64,000 nucleotides of DNA from Bacteroidota bacterium (GCA_023461035.1 JAEWOD010000016.1:286378-350377); one strand, 5' to 3'; positions 43,447-52,694 are shown, numbered from the stretch's first letter. Numbers and translations are program-made. The notes: a model not told the origin generated them from the sequence alone.

Positions 43447-44253
43447 ATGAAAAAAATCGTATTGCTTTTTTTGTTATCTATTTATTCAACATTTTTATTT
43501 GCTCAAGTAGGTATTGAAACCTCTTCACCTCAAGGCGCTTTGGACATCAACGGTGATTTGACATTGCGAAAAGAACTTCGTTTGAAAGGAACTCCTTCTA
43601 TGCAGGGTGATCCGGGTCAAAACGGACAAGTCCTATTTTCTCAGGACGGTTCAAATGAACCGATGTGGAAATTTGTTGAGATTCCTTTTCTGGAGCAAGG
43701 ACAAATTCAGTTAAAATACAGCTACGCAGTGGCTGATGAGGTGGGGATTCAGTTCCCGACCGGAGCCGGTGACGGCTTAGACGTAAGTTCTTTGGGAGCT
43801 CCTCTTACCAACGCTTGGACGCAGATTCCAGGACTTCAAACCGATATTGAAATCAGTCATTCTGTCAACAAAATCAATCTATTGTTTCAGTCAGGAGTTG
43901 AAATACCCAATACTTATGACTCCGAAAGTACCAATAGTTATTTTGTCCGTTATATATGCGGAGTTTTTATGAATGATGTCTTGGTGGCATTGAGAGGAGA
44001 CCAGATCAATGGTATTACTAATAAAAACGCAAAGAACCAAGGTGTTTATACTTTGTCCTATGTTTTATCAGATGTGGCAGAAGGAAATCATACGCTGAAG
44101 GTTGCCTGCCGTAAAGTCAGAACCAGTTCCGGAAACTATTCGTTGGCGATTGGAAGAACGCTAAGTACAGGAACCCAAATTGCCAATAATTTTATGTTGA
44201 GCTCCAATCTGAAAATTGATGTAATGGAGTATATAACAAATGAAGATGATTAA
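43447..44253 (+). CDS. Exported head-domain protein, tandem paralogue 1
   Basis: First of three related secreted proteins. Signal peptide (ends LFAQ) followed by the common flavobacterial head motif QVGIETSSPQGALDINGDL, a short collagen-like segment GDPGQNGQVLFSQDG, and a C-terminal beta domain with CGVFMNDVLVAL and EGNHTLKVACRK. There is no T9SS sorting domain, so after export it is either soluble or carried by another route. The family resembles the stalk/head parts of adhesins or fibres. Preceded by a 160-nt leader. Confidence 0.75.
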   Translation: MKKIVLLFLLSIYSTFLFAQVGIETSSPQGALDINGDLTLRKELRLKGTPSMQGDPGQNGQVLFSQDGSNEPMWKFVEIPFLEQGQIQLKYSYAVADEVGIQFPTGAGDGLDVSSLGAPLTNAWTQIPGLQTDIEISHSVNKINLLFQSGVEIPNTYDSESTNSYFVRYICGVFMNDVLVALRGDQINGITNKNAKNQGVYTLSYVLSDVAEGNHTLKVACRKVRTSSGNYSLAIGRTLSTGTQIANNFMLSSNLKIDVMEYITNEDD

Positions 44254-44272
44254 CCTACCTAAATCAAACAAA

Positions 44273-45073
44273 ATGAAAAAAACACTTACAACCCTTTTCC
44301 TTATTCTCAGTTATTTGTCTGTTGCACAAATGGGGATTAATACCAATTCTCCCAATGCCATGCTGGATGTAAACGGAGATTTAAGTATTCGCGGAAAAAT
44401 TTATACCGGTGGTGCAGAAGGAACCGTCGGTGATCCTGGAGTAGCAGGGCAAGTTCTGGTTTCGCAAGGCCCCGGTTTGCCTCCCAAATGGCTGACTTTG
44501 AATATTCCTGAACTTGAACAAAACTATTATCTGATTTATAACAACACATTTGAAGACCAAGTAGGGATTTCTTTTACTTCATCTGAAAATTCAGGAAATA
44601 ATCTTTATACAAGAGGAACCTTATTGAGCTCATTGACCTCCTGGAAAAAAATCCCAGGTTTAACCCAAACTTTTGAGGTTTATAGTGAAGAAAACAAAAC
44701 ATTCTTTACGTTTGAAACGGTAGCTCAGATGCAAACATCCGGATCATCAAACATGCTGGATGCCATTGATTTTGCTTGTGGCGTTTTTATTGACGGCAAG
44801 TTGCAAGGAGTACGTTTGAATTCAATCGAACAACCCAGCGATGCTTATGGACCTTTCAAAACCCTCACTATGATGCATGTTGCCGAAGATATTCCCGTTG
44901 GGAATCATACGATAGATGTCGCTTGTACCCGAAGACAAAATTACTCTACTTCGGTAGAGCTAGGAATCGGTAGATCTGTTGTGGCCGCAAACCTAAACAA
45001 TTTTATGGCTAAATCTACCCTGAAAGTCGAAGTTTTTGAAATTCCGGATACTTATATAGATGTTGATCCTTAA
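44273..45073 (+). CDS. Exported head-domain protein, tandem paralogue 2
   Basis: Same architecture as its neighbours: signal peptide, MGINTNSPNAMLDVNGDLSIRGK, GDPGVAGQVLVSQGPG, then the C-terminal domain with CGVFIDGKLQGVRLNS and PVGNHTIDVACTRR. The ATG at 44273 begins MKKTLTTLFLILSYLSVAQ; an earlier in-frame ATG at 44240 overlaps the preceding gene and lacks signal character. The three genes are 17-19 nt apart, implying one operon and perhaps a hetero-oligomeric surface structure. Function unknown. Confidence 0.75.
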   Translation: MKKTLTTLFLILSYLSVAQMGINTNSPNAMLDVNGDLSIRGKIYTGGAEGTVGDPGVAGQVLVSQGPGLPPKWLTLNIPELEQNYYLIYNNTFEDQVGISFTSSENSGNNLYTRGTLLSSLTSWKKIPGLTQTFEVYSEENKTFFTFETVAQMQTSGSSNMLDAIDFACGVFIDGKLQGVRLNSIEQPSDAYGPFKTLTMMHVAEDIPVGNHTIDVACTRRQNYSTSVELGIGRSVVAANLNNFMAKSTLKVEVFEIPDTYIDVDP

Positions 45074-45090
45074 CCTAAACCCTGAAAAAA

Positions 45091-45840
45091 ATGAAAAATA
45101 AATTATTCAAAATTATCGCAATCGCATTAATCGGGAGTCCGGCATTGAGCCAAGTTGGTATCAATACTAATCAACCGGTTACGACACTGGATGTAAACGG
45201 CGACATAAATGTCAACGGAAAAATTCACGTAAATGGAACCGATAACGCTTTGGGAGATCCCGGAGCTAAAAACAAAGCACTATCTTCCAACGGTTCTGGG
45301 AACACCGTAAGCTGGGAAGAAGTAAAAATCCCTGTGGGATATGAAGGAGGCTTATACCTGACAGCTGTAGAAGCGCATCATGACCAAGTTGGTTTGGATT
45401 TGGCAACGACCGGTTCCGGCCCCTATTCTCAAAATGAAGCTCTATCCGGGAACTGGACAGAAATTTCCGGTTTATCTAAACAGATTTCAGTAAGTCATCT
45501 TGTCAATAAAGTACATGTGCAATTTCAGACAACTGCTCAAATCAATTTTGATGGTACGGCTAGTTTTGCCTGTGGGGTTTTTATGGATGGTCAACTAAAA
45601 GGAACTCGGGTCGACATCGTAAGAGGAGATTCAGGCGCTTATAATGTGTTCAATATTAACTCAAGTTTTGATAATGTTTCACAGGGAAATCATACTTTCA
45701 AAATAGCTTGTAGAGGTAGAACATTTTCAAATGGATCAGGTATGTTAGCTATCGGAAAACCCAATGTTCCCACTAGGTTAAATGCCGATATGTCACAGTC
45801 CGCACTCAATATATTTGTATTAGAGGATTTGTTGGATTAA
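45091..45840 (+). CDS. Exported head-domain protein, tandem paralogue 3
   Basis: Third member: signal peptide (ends ALSQ), VGINTNQPVTTLDVNGDINVNGK, GDPGAKNKALSSNGSG, and the C-terminal CGVFMDGQLKGTRVD with QGNHTFKIACRGR. The paired Cys of the C-terminal domain (one before GVF, one before the final R-rich strand) is kept in all three and may form a disulphide. A hairpin terminator follows. No T9SS sorting domain seen; function unknown. Confidence 0.75.
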   Translation: MKNKLFKIIAIALIGSPALSQVGINTNQPVTTLDVNGDINVNGKIHVNGTDNALGDPGAKNKALSSNGSGNTVSWEEVKIPVGYEGGLYLTAVEAHHDQVGLDLATTGSGPYSQNEALSGNWTEISGLSKQISVSHLVNKVHVQFQTTAQINFDGTASFACGVFMDGQLKGTRVDIVRGDSGAYNVFNINSSFDNVSQGNHTFKIACRGRTFSNGSGMLAIGKPNVPTRLNADMSQSALNIFVLEDLLD

Positions 45841-45867
45841 ATAAATAAGTAAAAACCAATAAATGAA

Positions 45868-45896
45868 AACCGTCTGAAATTCAGGCGGTTTTTTTT
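45868..45896 (+). terminator. Rho-independent terminator
   Basis: AACCGTCTGA pairs with TCAGGCGGTT (one G-T pair) around loop AAT, followed by a T-run. It closes the three-gene exported cluster. Confidence 0.88.
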
Positions 45897-45993
45897 CAAA
45901 ATCCAAATGAAAAGCTAAATTTTCCACAAGGATACCTTTTGATCCGAATAGTATCGTTCAGTTTTCCTAATTTTACATTCAAAATCATTTGAA

Positions 45994-46572
45994 GTGCATT
46001 TCTTTTTCAATCTTAATGAGGATATTCCTGAAGAATTTTATTCTGAAGAAAACCATCAACCCCATACCGAATGCTCGGTTTGCGGGAGCGGATTCGGAAG
46101 CGGACATTATTTTATAGAAAAAGCTTTTCAACGAACACATGACCTGTCCGAGTTTCAAACAACTTTTGAATATGCCATTTGTGAACGTTGTAAAACCGAT
46201 ATGATGAAAAGCATTTCCAAAGAATCCATGCAAAACATTCAGGAATTTGCCATGAATTTAGGTGGAATGCCCAAAATGGAAAATGCCAATGATGTGAAAA
46301 TCGATTTGAAATATTTGTTGAATCATTGTATAGCAAGCGGAAAAACCAAAGATGAACTAAACGAATATCATTTGGTAGGGATTTTCAGAAACGGAAAATT
46401 AGTACAATTACCCATGCTGTATGGCGAAAGTTTTATAGAAGAATATTCCGAATTATTGTCCGAAGAAACCAAGGGTTTTTTTGACGATTTTTTTAACAAC
46501 ATCACCCTCCTGCCACCTACGTTGGCCAAAATTCTGGAAGACGAAAAACCCAAACGACCGGTTTTACTTTAA
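45994..46572 (+). CDS. Hypothetical protein with two CxxC pairs
   Basis: Not recognised. The 192-aa protein has no signal peptide; two CxxC pairs (CSVCGSG near residue 29 and CERCK near residue 65), 35 residues apart, could hold one structural zinc. The rest is largely helical and acidic, ending LEDEKPKRPVLL. The start is GTG at 45994 (MHFFFNLNEDIPEEFY). It overlaps the stop of the convergent DUF5995 gene by 4 nt. Probably a soluble cytoplasmic protein. Confidence 0.65.
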   Translation: MHFFFNLNEDIPEEFYSEENHQPHTECSVCGSGFGSGHYFIEKAFQRTHDLSEFQTTFEYAICERCKTDMMKSISKESMQNIQEFAMNLGGMPKMENANDVKIDLKYLLNHCIASGKTKDELNEYHLVGIFRNGKLVQLPMLYGESFIEEYSELLSEETKGFFDDFFNNITLLPPTLAKILEDEKPKRPVLL

Positions 46573-47324
46573 ACGTTTTTAATCGCTTGTAAAATCTCTA
46601 TATTTTTTACAACATCCTGATTTTCACAACTTCTCAACCTCGAAATGGTTTTGGAATCCGTCCATTTAGGTTTGAGAATTTGTGTAGCCACTTTTGCAGT
46701 AGCATAATCCACGATATCGATCAGGGATTCTCTTAAAAATTTAGGCGTATTGGAGTTGATTACAGCCGTTGTCCATGAAGCATCCCTTGCTTTCGAGATC
46801 GCAAAATCAAGCATTGCATTGTCTCTCCCGTTGGTCAATTCATCCAATAATTCTACGGGGTAAAAAATATCGCCCAATTTTTCCTGTACACTTTGGTTAA
46901 TGGAGGCGATGACGGAATTAATTCTTCCAAAATCATTTTTTAAAGGATTGATTTTCCTGTACGGCATCACAGCTGCCGCCGAAATACCCAAATCCAAATT
47001 GATATGCGCATTCATCCCCAGAAAAACATGATGCAAAATGAGGAGTTTATCATTTTTTGCTGCTTCAAAAGCCAGGTACCAGGAATTTGTACATTTTTTT
47101 TCTTTCTGATAAGCTTCCCAAGCATCGATGTATCGAAGCGCAAAATGTACATCCATACGCACCATACGTTGATTATCTTCAAATTTTTTCAATTGTACAT
47201 TTCGTAAAACCTGTTCGGTAGTTGCACGGTAAGTACAGGCAAAATAGCCCAAAGGACTTTTATTTTCCTTACTCCAGAGGATGACTTCGTCCAGCTTCCC
47301 CAATACTTCTTCTATTGTTTTCAT
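46569..47324 (-). CDS. DUF5995 family protein
   Basis: A 251-aa cytoplasmic protein of the DUF5995 family, no known activity. Family features seen: FACTYRATTEQVLRNV, MVRMDVHFALRYIDAWEAY, and the His-rich conserved block LHHVFLGMNAHINLDLGISAA (about residues 95-115), then RDASWTTAV. The conserved His and Asn/Asp residues could form an active or metal site. It is monocistronic and convergent with the CxxC protein gene. Confidence 0.8.
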   Translation of the reverse strand: MKTIEEVLGKLDEVILWSKENKSPLGYFACTYRATTEQVLRNVQLKKFEDNQRMVRMDVHFALRYIDAWEAYQKEKKCTNSWYLAFEAAKNDKLLILHHVFLGMNAHINLDLGISAAAVMPYRKINPLKNDFGRINSVIASINQSVQEKLGDIFYPVELLDELTNGRDNAMLDFAISKARDASWTTAVINSNTPKFLRESLIDIVDYATAKVATQILKPKWTDSKTISRLRSCENQDVVKNIEILQAIKNV

Positions 47325-47439
47325 GGCGCTTTGTAGTTGGTCTAAAAATAAACATTTTTAATTTAGAATATTTCAAATCCAAATCAAAGTAGTTTTCAAA
47401 AGTCTGTGGGCTATTTTCTTTATTCTAAAATCTAATAAT

Positions 47440-47447
47440 TATCTTCG
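47440..47447 (+). promoter_or_regulatory. -7 promoter box abutting the SDR gene start
   Basis: TATCTTCG is one base from TAnnTTTG and ends 4 nt (CAAA) before the ATG at 47452, repeating the layout seen at menA and the AEC transporter gene. Confidence 0.42.
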
Positions 47448-47451
47448 CAAA

Positions 47452-48456
47452 ATGGTTTTTGTAACTGGTGCCACTGGTTTGATCGGAAGTTTTTTATTGC
47501 TTGAATTGTCCAAAAGAGGAAAGACGATTCGGGCGATGAAAAGGGAAAACTCCAATTTGGAAGCCGTTCAAAATCTTTTTCTTGAATTTTCCGATTTAGG
47601 ATCCTTTCAAAAAATCCAATGGGTGGAAGCTGATTTGTTGGATATTCCCAATCTGGAAAAACAATTGGAAGGAATTGAAACGATTTATCATACGGCAGCT
47701 TCGGTAGGATTTGATGACCGCTCCAAAAAATTGATTCATGAAATCAATGTCACAGGAACGGAAAATCTGGTAAATCTGGCCATCTCTCATTCAATCTCCA
47801 ATTTTATTTACATCAGCAGCATTGCGGTTCTGGATGAAACTCCGGGAGAAAAAATCATCACTGAAAATTCGAATTTTGATGCGGAACGGGTTCATTCCGA
47901 ATACGCCATTTCCAAAAAAAAGGGCGAAATGAATGTTTGGCGTGGCTCGCAAGAAGGTTTGAACGTTTTGGTGGTTTATCCGTCGGTGGTCATCGGCAGT
48001 TTGGATGGAAACCGAGCGAGTGAACGATTATTCCAATTGGCAGGCAAGAAAAAAGCCTTTGCAACAGAGGGTTTGACGGGATATGTGGATGTGCGGGATG
48101 TTGTTTTCTCGATGGCCGAATTGGTTGAAAAAGAGAAATGGAATGAGTCATATATCTTAACTTCAGGTGAAGAAAGTTTTATCAATGTTTTCAATTATTT
48201 GAGAAAGGAAAAAAATTTAGGCGAAGCCCGATTGGTTTCAAAAGGGAAATTAAAATTTGCAAAGGCAATGTCACAAATCAGCCGGATTTTTGGCGGCCCG
48301 TATATGAGTGAAGCCAGTTACCATGCCCTGACAGGAAATTCGATTTATTCCAACGCAAAAATAAAAAAAGAAATCGGGATTGATTTTATTCCGATTCAGA
48401 ATGCTTTGGACTTTCATTCCAAACGATTTGAAAAAATAAAAAACCAGCAATTTTAA
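47452..48456 (+). CDS. NAD(P)-dependent epimerase/dehydratase (extended SDR)
   Basis: Extended short-chain dehydrogenase of 334 aa. The N-terminal Rossmann motif is VTGATGLIGSFLLLEL (about residues 4-19), the acidic/adenine region EADLLD follows, and the YxxxK catalytic pair is in SEYAISKKKGE, with the serine in YISSIAVLD. The substrate is unknown; sequences like this act on sugars, sterols or dihydroflavonols. mvaD starts immediately after the stop codon, so the two form an operon, which could hint at an isoprenoid-related role. Confidence 0.83.
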   Translation: MVFVTGATGLIGSFLLLELSKRGKTIRAMKRENSNLEAVQNLFLEFSDLGSFQKIQWVEADLLDIPNLEKQLEGIETIYHTAASVGFDDRSKKLIHEINVTGTENLVNLAISHSISNFIYISSIAVLDETPGEKIITENSNFDAERVHSEYAISKKKGEMNVWRGSQEGLNVLVVYPSVVIGSLDGNRASERLFQLAGKKKAFATEGLTGYVDVRDVVFSMAELVEKEKWNESYILTSGEESFINVFNYLRKEKNLGEARLVSKGKLKFAKAMSQISRIFGGPYMSEASYHALTGNSIYSNAKIKKEIGIDFIPIQNALDFHSKRFEKIKNQQF

Positions 48457-49512
48457 ATGAATCAGTTTAAATCTTCATTGACCAACTCCGTGTTTACCGA
48501 AAAAGGAAGTATTTCAGCCAAATGCGCTTCCAACATCGCACTGATTAAATATTGGGGAAAACGCGAAATTCAAATCCCTATGAATCCTTCCATCAGTTTT
48601 ACGCTGAATGAGAGTTATACCCAAACTAGGTTAAAATTTGAACCAAAAGAAAGCTCCGGATGGGAGGTAGCGGTATTTTTAGATGGAGAATTAAAGGAAG
48701 ATTTTGTTCCGAAAATCATCGGATTTTTTAACCGAATCGACGCATTTATTCCTTTTTTAAATCGGTTTAAATTTGAAATTCATACCCATAATACTTTTCC
48801 ACACAGCAGCGGAATCGCTTCATCGGCATCGGGTTTGGGTGCTTTATCGCTTTGTTTGGTCGAATTGGAAAATCAATTGGGTGGAGATTTAAATGAGCAG
48901 GAAAAATTAAAAAAAGCATCTTTTCTGGCAAGGTTGGGTTCAGGAAGCGCCTGTCGTTCCATTTATCCGGGACTTGCAGTTTGGGGAGAAACAGAAGAAG
49001 TGGAAGGAAGTTCTGATTTCTATGCCGTTCCATTTCCATACGAGGTACACAAAGATTTCAGAAATTTTCAGGATACCATTTTATTAATAGATGAAGGACA
49101 GAAAGAGGTTTCCAGCACTGTTGGCCACAAACTGATGGAAGGACATCCCTATGCCGAACAAAGATTTCAAACTGCTGAAGAAAATCTGAAACGACTGATC
49201 CCCGTGCTTAAATCCGGGGATTTAGAGGAGTTCGGAAAGATTGTGGAACATGAGGCCTTGAGTTTACATGCGATGATGATGATGTCACATCCTTATTTTA
49301 TTTTAATGAAACCCAATACCTTAAAGGTGATAGAAAAAATATGGGAATTCAGAAAAGAAACACAACAATCTTTGTTTTTTACGCTGGATGCCGGAGCTAA
49401 TGTTCATCTGTTATACCCGGAAAAAAATCAACCTGAAATAATAGATTTAATAGAAAAAGAGTTAAAATCCTACTGTTTTCAAGGAAAAACGATAAAAGAT
49501 TTTGCATTTTAA
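48457..49512 (+). CDS. mvaD: Diphosphomevalonate decarboxylase
   Basis: Last enzyme of the mevalonate route, making isopentenyl diphosphate for menaquinone side chains and other isoprenoids. GHMP-kinase fold, 351 aa. Seen: SAKCASNIALIKYWGKRE near the start, the ATP loop FPHSSGIASSASGLGALSLC (about residues 110-129), LARLGSGSACRSIYPG and the C-terminal FTLDAGANVHLLYP. All family blocks are present. It follows the SDR stop codon with no gap. Confidence 0.94.
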   Translation: MNQFKSSLTNSVFTEKGSISAKCASNIALIKYWGKREIQIPMNPSISFTLNESYTQTRLKFEPKESSGWEVAVFLDGELKEDFVPKIIGFFNRIDAFIPFLNRFKFEIHTHNTFPHSSGIASSASGLGALSLCLVELENQLGGDLNEQEKLKKASFLARLGSGSACRSIYPGLAVWGETEEVEGSSDFYAVPFPYEVHKDFRNFQDTILLIDEGQKEVSSTVGHKLMEGHPYAEQRFQTAEENLKRLIPVLKSGDLEEFGKIVEHEALSLHAMMMMSHPYFILMKPNTLKVIEKIWEFRKETQQSLFFTLDAGANVHLLYPEKNQPEIIDLIEKELKSYCFQGKTIKDFAF

Positions 49513-49574
49513 CTTTTTTAATTAAAAGTTTTGCATAATTTCGGGGATTGAAAAATTAATTAAAAACAAAAAAA

Positions 49575-50417
49575 ATGAAAAAACTATCTATTCTTTTTTG
49601 TGCATTCGCTTCTACTTTTAGCTTTGCTCAAACAACCATTACCCACAACACTGATACTACGACTATTTTAACACCACATGCTGTTACTTGTGGCCAACAA
49701 GGTTCTTACACAGGTCACAATGTATTCAGCAGAAGTTTTGTACTTTCTGATTTTGGTATTACTGAAGATTTCAATGTAACGAATGTAGGCTTTGGAGTTG
49801 AAAACATCACAGGAGAGTTGCCATTTACAATCAAACTTTCTACGACAGATGACATGTTCCCTTGGGGTAACTTAACTGAGCTAAGTAGTGAATTGATGAA
49901 CATCGGAGTAGCAGATGCATTGACAATCCTTGACTATGCTTACAGTACACCTGTTACAGTTCCTGCAGGATCAGAGTTAGTTATGTCTTTTGAAGCGGAC
50001 GGAGAATCTACTTTTGTTTCTTGGTATCCGGCGTCAAATGATGGAGGTGAATCTGCTCCAACTTATATTACTGCAGAAGCTTGTAGTATATTAGACCCAA
50101 CTGCTATGGCAGATATCGGATTTGGCGATGTCCATGTAATTATGACAGTAACAGGAGAAACTTCAATGGGAACTGTTGAATTAAATTCTAGATCTCTAAC
50201 TGTTTACCCTAATCCGGCGACTGATATGGTGAATGTTTCTTTGAAAAATGGAGAAATTGCCGGAAATATAGAAATCTCAAATTTAGCAGGACAAAATGTA
50301 CTTTCTGCGAAATCAACAAATTCAGTAAATGTTTCTTTCTTGCCTGCAGGAGTTTATGTAGTTAAAGTTACCGACAGCAAAGGAGTTACTCACATGAATA
50401 AAATTGTAAAAAAATAA
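49575..50417 (+). CDS. T9SS-sorted exported protein
   Basis: Exported protein of unknown function, 280 aa. Signal peptide (ends FSFAQ, about residue 19), one beta-rich domain (about 20-195) with FVLSDFGITEDFNVTNVGFG and TVPAGSELVMSFEA, reminiscent of the DDF-type domains elsewhere in the window, and a sorting domain (about 205-280: TVYPNPATDMVNVSL, LPAGVYVVKV, ending NKIVKK). It is followed by a strong hairpin terminator. Codon use and AT content fit its neighbours. Confidence 0.85.
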   Translation: MKKLSILFCAFASTFSFAQTTITHNTDTTTILTPHAVTCGQQGSYTGHNVFSRSFVLSDFGITEDFNVTNVGFGVENITGELPFTIKLSTTDDMFPWGNLTELSSELMNIGVADALTILDYAYSTPVTVPAGSELVMSFEADGESTFVSWYPASNDGGESAPTYITAEACSILDPTAMADIGFGDVHVIMTVTGETSMGTVELNSRSLTVYPNPATDMVNVSLKNGEIAGNIEISNLAGQNVLSAKSTNSVNVSFLPAGVYVVKVTDSKGVTHMNKIVKK

Positions 50418-50442
50418 TTGAATTTAAAAAATTCTAATTATA

Positions 50443-50470
50443 GTAAAGCCACTCGTTTGAGTGGCTTTAC
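50443..50470 (+). terminator. Hairpin terminator, copy A
   Basis: Perfect 12-bp stem GTAAAGCCACTC/GAGTGGCTTTAC with loop GTTT, just after the T9SS gene. The core 24 nt reappears after the next gene. Confidence 0.85.
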
Positions 50471-50526
50471 TTGTTTTATAAATTTTTTATTTTTATCTTC
50501 ATAACCTAATCTTTAAATACTTCTTT

Positions 50527-50997
50527 ATGAAAACATTTTTTTTATTATTAATTTCATCATTTGCCTTTGGCGCAACTGAAAGTCCTTTTCTATCTTATCA
50601 TAGTAAAATAGATTTTAGTTTTGATCACATTAAGGATAACAATTATATTATTGAAAATAATAATATTTCTGTAGATCAAGTTATGGATTGTATAAATATT
50701 TGGAGGAATTGCACAACTAACACTATCCATTATAGCACAACAATTCAACCCCCAGGAATAACAATGCCTGTGACGAATATTTGGGTTTTTTCAGGTCCAA
50801 ATGAAAATTGCCCAAATGGAGTATTAATGTATGAAGCAATGGGACAACCAACAACTGGTAGTTTCCCATTTTATTTTTTTCAGGCATTATATTGTCCTGG
50901 AGTTAAACAAAATTTCACAGTGCAGATTCAGGTTAAGTGGGGTACAGGCCCAGGAGAATACTGTTATAAAACTGTAGTTTTTCCATCTTGTGATTAG
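50527..50997 (+). CDS. Small secreted protein, 156 aa
   Basis: Not recognised. Signal peptide (KTFFLLLISSFAFG) then an Asn/Ile-rich, six-cysteine domain (Cys in MDCINIWRNC, ENCPNG, LYCPG, GEYCY and the end PSCD) that would be disulphide-stabilised outside the cytoplasm. There is no T9SS sorting domain. More AT-rich than its neighbours and boxed between two near-identical terminator hairpins, it may be a recently gained gene. The leader block CTAATCTTTAAATACT is shared with the cluster at 43293. Confidence 0.65.
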   Translation: MKTFFLLLISSFAFGATESPFLSYHSKIDFSFDHIKDNNYIIENNNISVDQVMDCINIWRNCTTNTIHYSTTIQPPGITMPVTNIWVFSGPNENCPNGVLMYEAMGQPTTGSFPFYFFQALYCPGVKQNFTVQIQVKWGTGPGEYCYKTVVFPSCD

Positions 50998-51005
50998 CAA
51001 AATAT

Positions 51006-51033
51006 AAAGCCACTCGTTTGAGTGGCTTTTTTT
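51006..51033 (+). terminator. Hairpin terminator, copy B
   Basis: AAAGCCACTC-GTTT-GAGTGGCTTT followed by T7, identical in stem core and loop to the hairpin at 50443-50470. Confidence 0.9.
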
Positions 51034-51214
51034 ATGGATAATTGAATTGATTTCTGATACTGCTAAATAATTCAATTTTCTCTACGACCTTCCAAACAAA
51101 GCTTCACCAACCTGTCTGCTAACAGGTAAAGAAATCACAAAGTAACACAAAGAATTTAATTGTTTATCAGATGATTAAATTGGATTAGACTAGAAGAAAT
51201 AAGATTTTTTCTTT

Positions 51215-52153
51215 TTATTTCTTCTCCACTAATTTCCGGGTTTTAGCATAGTGAATGGCTGCATTTAATTCAAACCCGATCATGATCAACAATACATTGA
51301 TGTAAATAAAAATCATCATGATCATTACCAATCCGACAGAACCATACAACAAATCATAATAGTTGAATTTTTTGATGTAAAACTGGAATCCCATTAAGGT
51401 CACAAAAAACAAAACCGTTGCCATGACAGCACCAGGCGCTACATTCCGGAATCGTTGTTTTACGTTGGTTCCATAATAGTAAAGCATCACCAAGGAAGTA
51501 AAATAGAACAAAGATGCCGATGCAAAATTTAAAATATGAACCATGGTCGGCACCTCCAAAAATGCGCCGTATTCCTCTATGTACCGCCAGATAAAGTTGG
51601 TATAATAGGTTACAATCAATTGAACGATGATAAAAAACACAAAAAACAAGGTAAGTACGATGGAAATCAGCCGATTATGAATCCCCTTACGTCGTTTTGC
51701 ATAACCATAATGCGAAGCATTGAACCCGTTGATCATCACCGTAATCCCATTGGAAGAAAGCAATATGGTTAAAAATATGAACAACCATCCCAGACTCCTT
51801 CCACTTTTTCCATCAGCCGTTTGGGAAACATATCCTATAACTTCATTTGTGATGCGCGGAGGAAGGATACGCGGTATAAATTCGGAAAAAAGCAGCGTTT
51901 GAATCTCCTGATAAAGCGGCGCATAAGGCAGCACACTAAACAAAAACAGTAGAAACGGAAACAAACTGAAAAAAAATGCCCAGGAAACCGCTCCCACACG
52001 CAATGCAAATATCTGGTTGGAAATGCCTTTCATCAAAAAGCCCAAAAGCATATAAAGTGAAGTATCATTCAGGGATTTGAATTTGATACGCTTGGCTATC
52101 CTCACAAAAAGATTATCCGATGATATTTTTCTTAATTTTGAACGAATCGCCAT
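51215..52153 (-). CDS. YihY/BrkB family inner-membrane protein
   Basis: Polytopic membrane protein of the YihY/virulence-factor BrkB family; function unclear and long confused with RNase BN. The 312-aa protein has about six membrane helices; family blocks seen are ALRVGAVSWAFFFSLFPFLLFLFSVLP, the loop LLSSNGITVMINGFNASHYGYAKRR and APGAVMATVLFFVTLMGFQFY, then SVGLVMIMMIFIYINVLLIMIGFELNA. It is divergent from rlmH. Confidence 0.87.
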   Translation of the reverse strand: MAIRSKLRKISSDNLFVRIAKRIKFKSLNDTSLYMLLGFLMKGISNQIFALRVGAVSWAFFFSLFPFLLFLFSVLPYAPLYQEIQTLLFSEFIPRILPPRITNEVIGYVSQTADGKSGRSLGWLFIFLTILLSSNGITVMINGFNASHYGYAKRRKGIHNRLISIVLTLFFVFFIIVQLIVTYYTNFIWRYIEEYGAFLEVPTMVHILNFASASLFYFTSLVMLYYYGTNVKQRFRNVAPGAVMATVLFFVTLMGFQFYIKKFNYYDLLYGSVGLVMIMMIFIYINVLLIMIGFELNAAIHYAKTRKLVEKK

Positions 52154-52220
52154 GGATTTTAAATTGTATTATTGTAAATTGTATATTGTAGCGTTTTAAA
52201 TCAATTTTAACCAATCACTA

Positions 52221-52694
52221 ATGACCATTCATCTCATTTGCATAGGAAAAACCGATGAAAAACCGCTGGAAGAACTGATTTCCAAATACGAAAAACGACT
52301 TCCCTCCCACTGGAATTACCAACGCATCGAAATTCCCGACATCAAAAATCGGAAAAACCTTTCGGAATCACAACAAAAAGAAAAAGAAGCCGAACTCTTT
52401 TTTTCAAAAATCACCGGATCCGATTTCGTCATCCTGCTGGATGAAAAAGGAAAACAACTGAGTTCAACCGAATTTTCACAGTCCATTCAGGAACTTATGA
52501 ACCAATCGGTCAAACAAATCGTTTTCCTCATCGGTGGTCCTTATGGGTTTTCTGACGAAATCTATTCCCGCGCCAACCGCAAACTTTCACTTTCCCAAAT
52601 GACTTTTACCCACCAGATGGTCCGCCTGTTTTTAACCGAACAACTTTATCGTGCATTTACTATCTTGCAAGGCAAACCTTATCATCATGAATGA
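52221..52694 (+). CDS. rlmH: 23S rRNA pseudouridine-1915 N3-methyltransferase RlmH
   Basis: SPOUT-class methyltransferase that methylates pseudouridine 1915 in helix 69 of 23S rRNA. 157 aa as expected; seen: IHLICIGKTDEKPLEELISKY at the start, the SAM-binding knot LLDEKGKQLSS and FLIGGPYGFSDEIYSRANRKLSLSQMTFTHQMVRL, and the invariant tail RAFTILQGKPYHHE. It opens a five-gene run in which the next start overlaps by 8 nt. Confidence 0.96.
   Translation: MTIHLICIGKTDEKPLEELISKYEKRLPSHWNYQRIEIPDIKNRKNLSESQQKEKEAELFFSKITGSDFVILLDEKGKQLSSTEFSQSIQELMNQSVKQIVFLIGGPYGFSDEIYSRANRKLSLSQMTFTHQMVRLFLTEQLYRAFTILQGKPYHHE

Noticed and set aside
48457..49512. Idea that the SDR gene before mvaD is a dedicated isoprenoid enzyme
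   Set aside because: Adjacency alone; extended SDR proteins have many substrates and nothing in its sequence points to isoprenoids.
51110..51127. Hairpin ACCTGT-CTGCTA-ACAGGT
   Set aside because: Only six base pairs and no T-run; too weak to call as a terminator or repeat.
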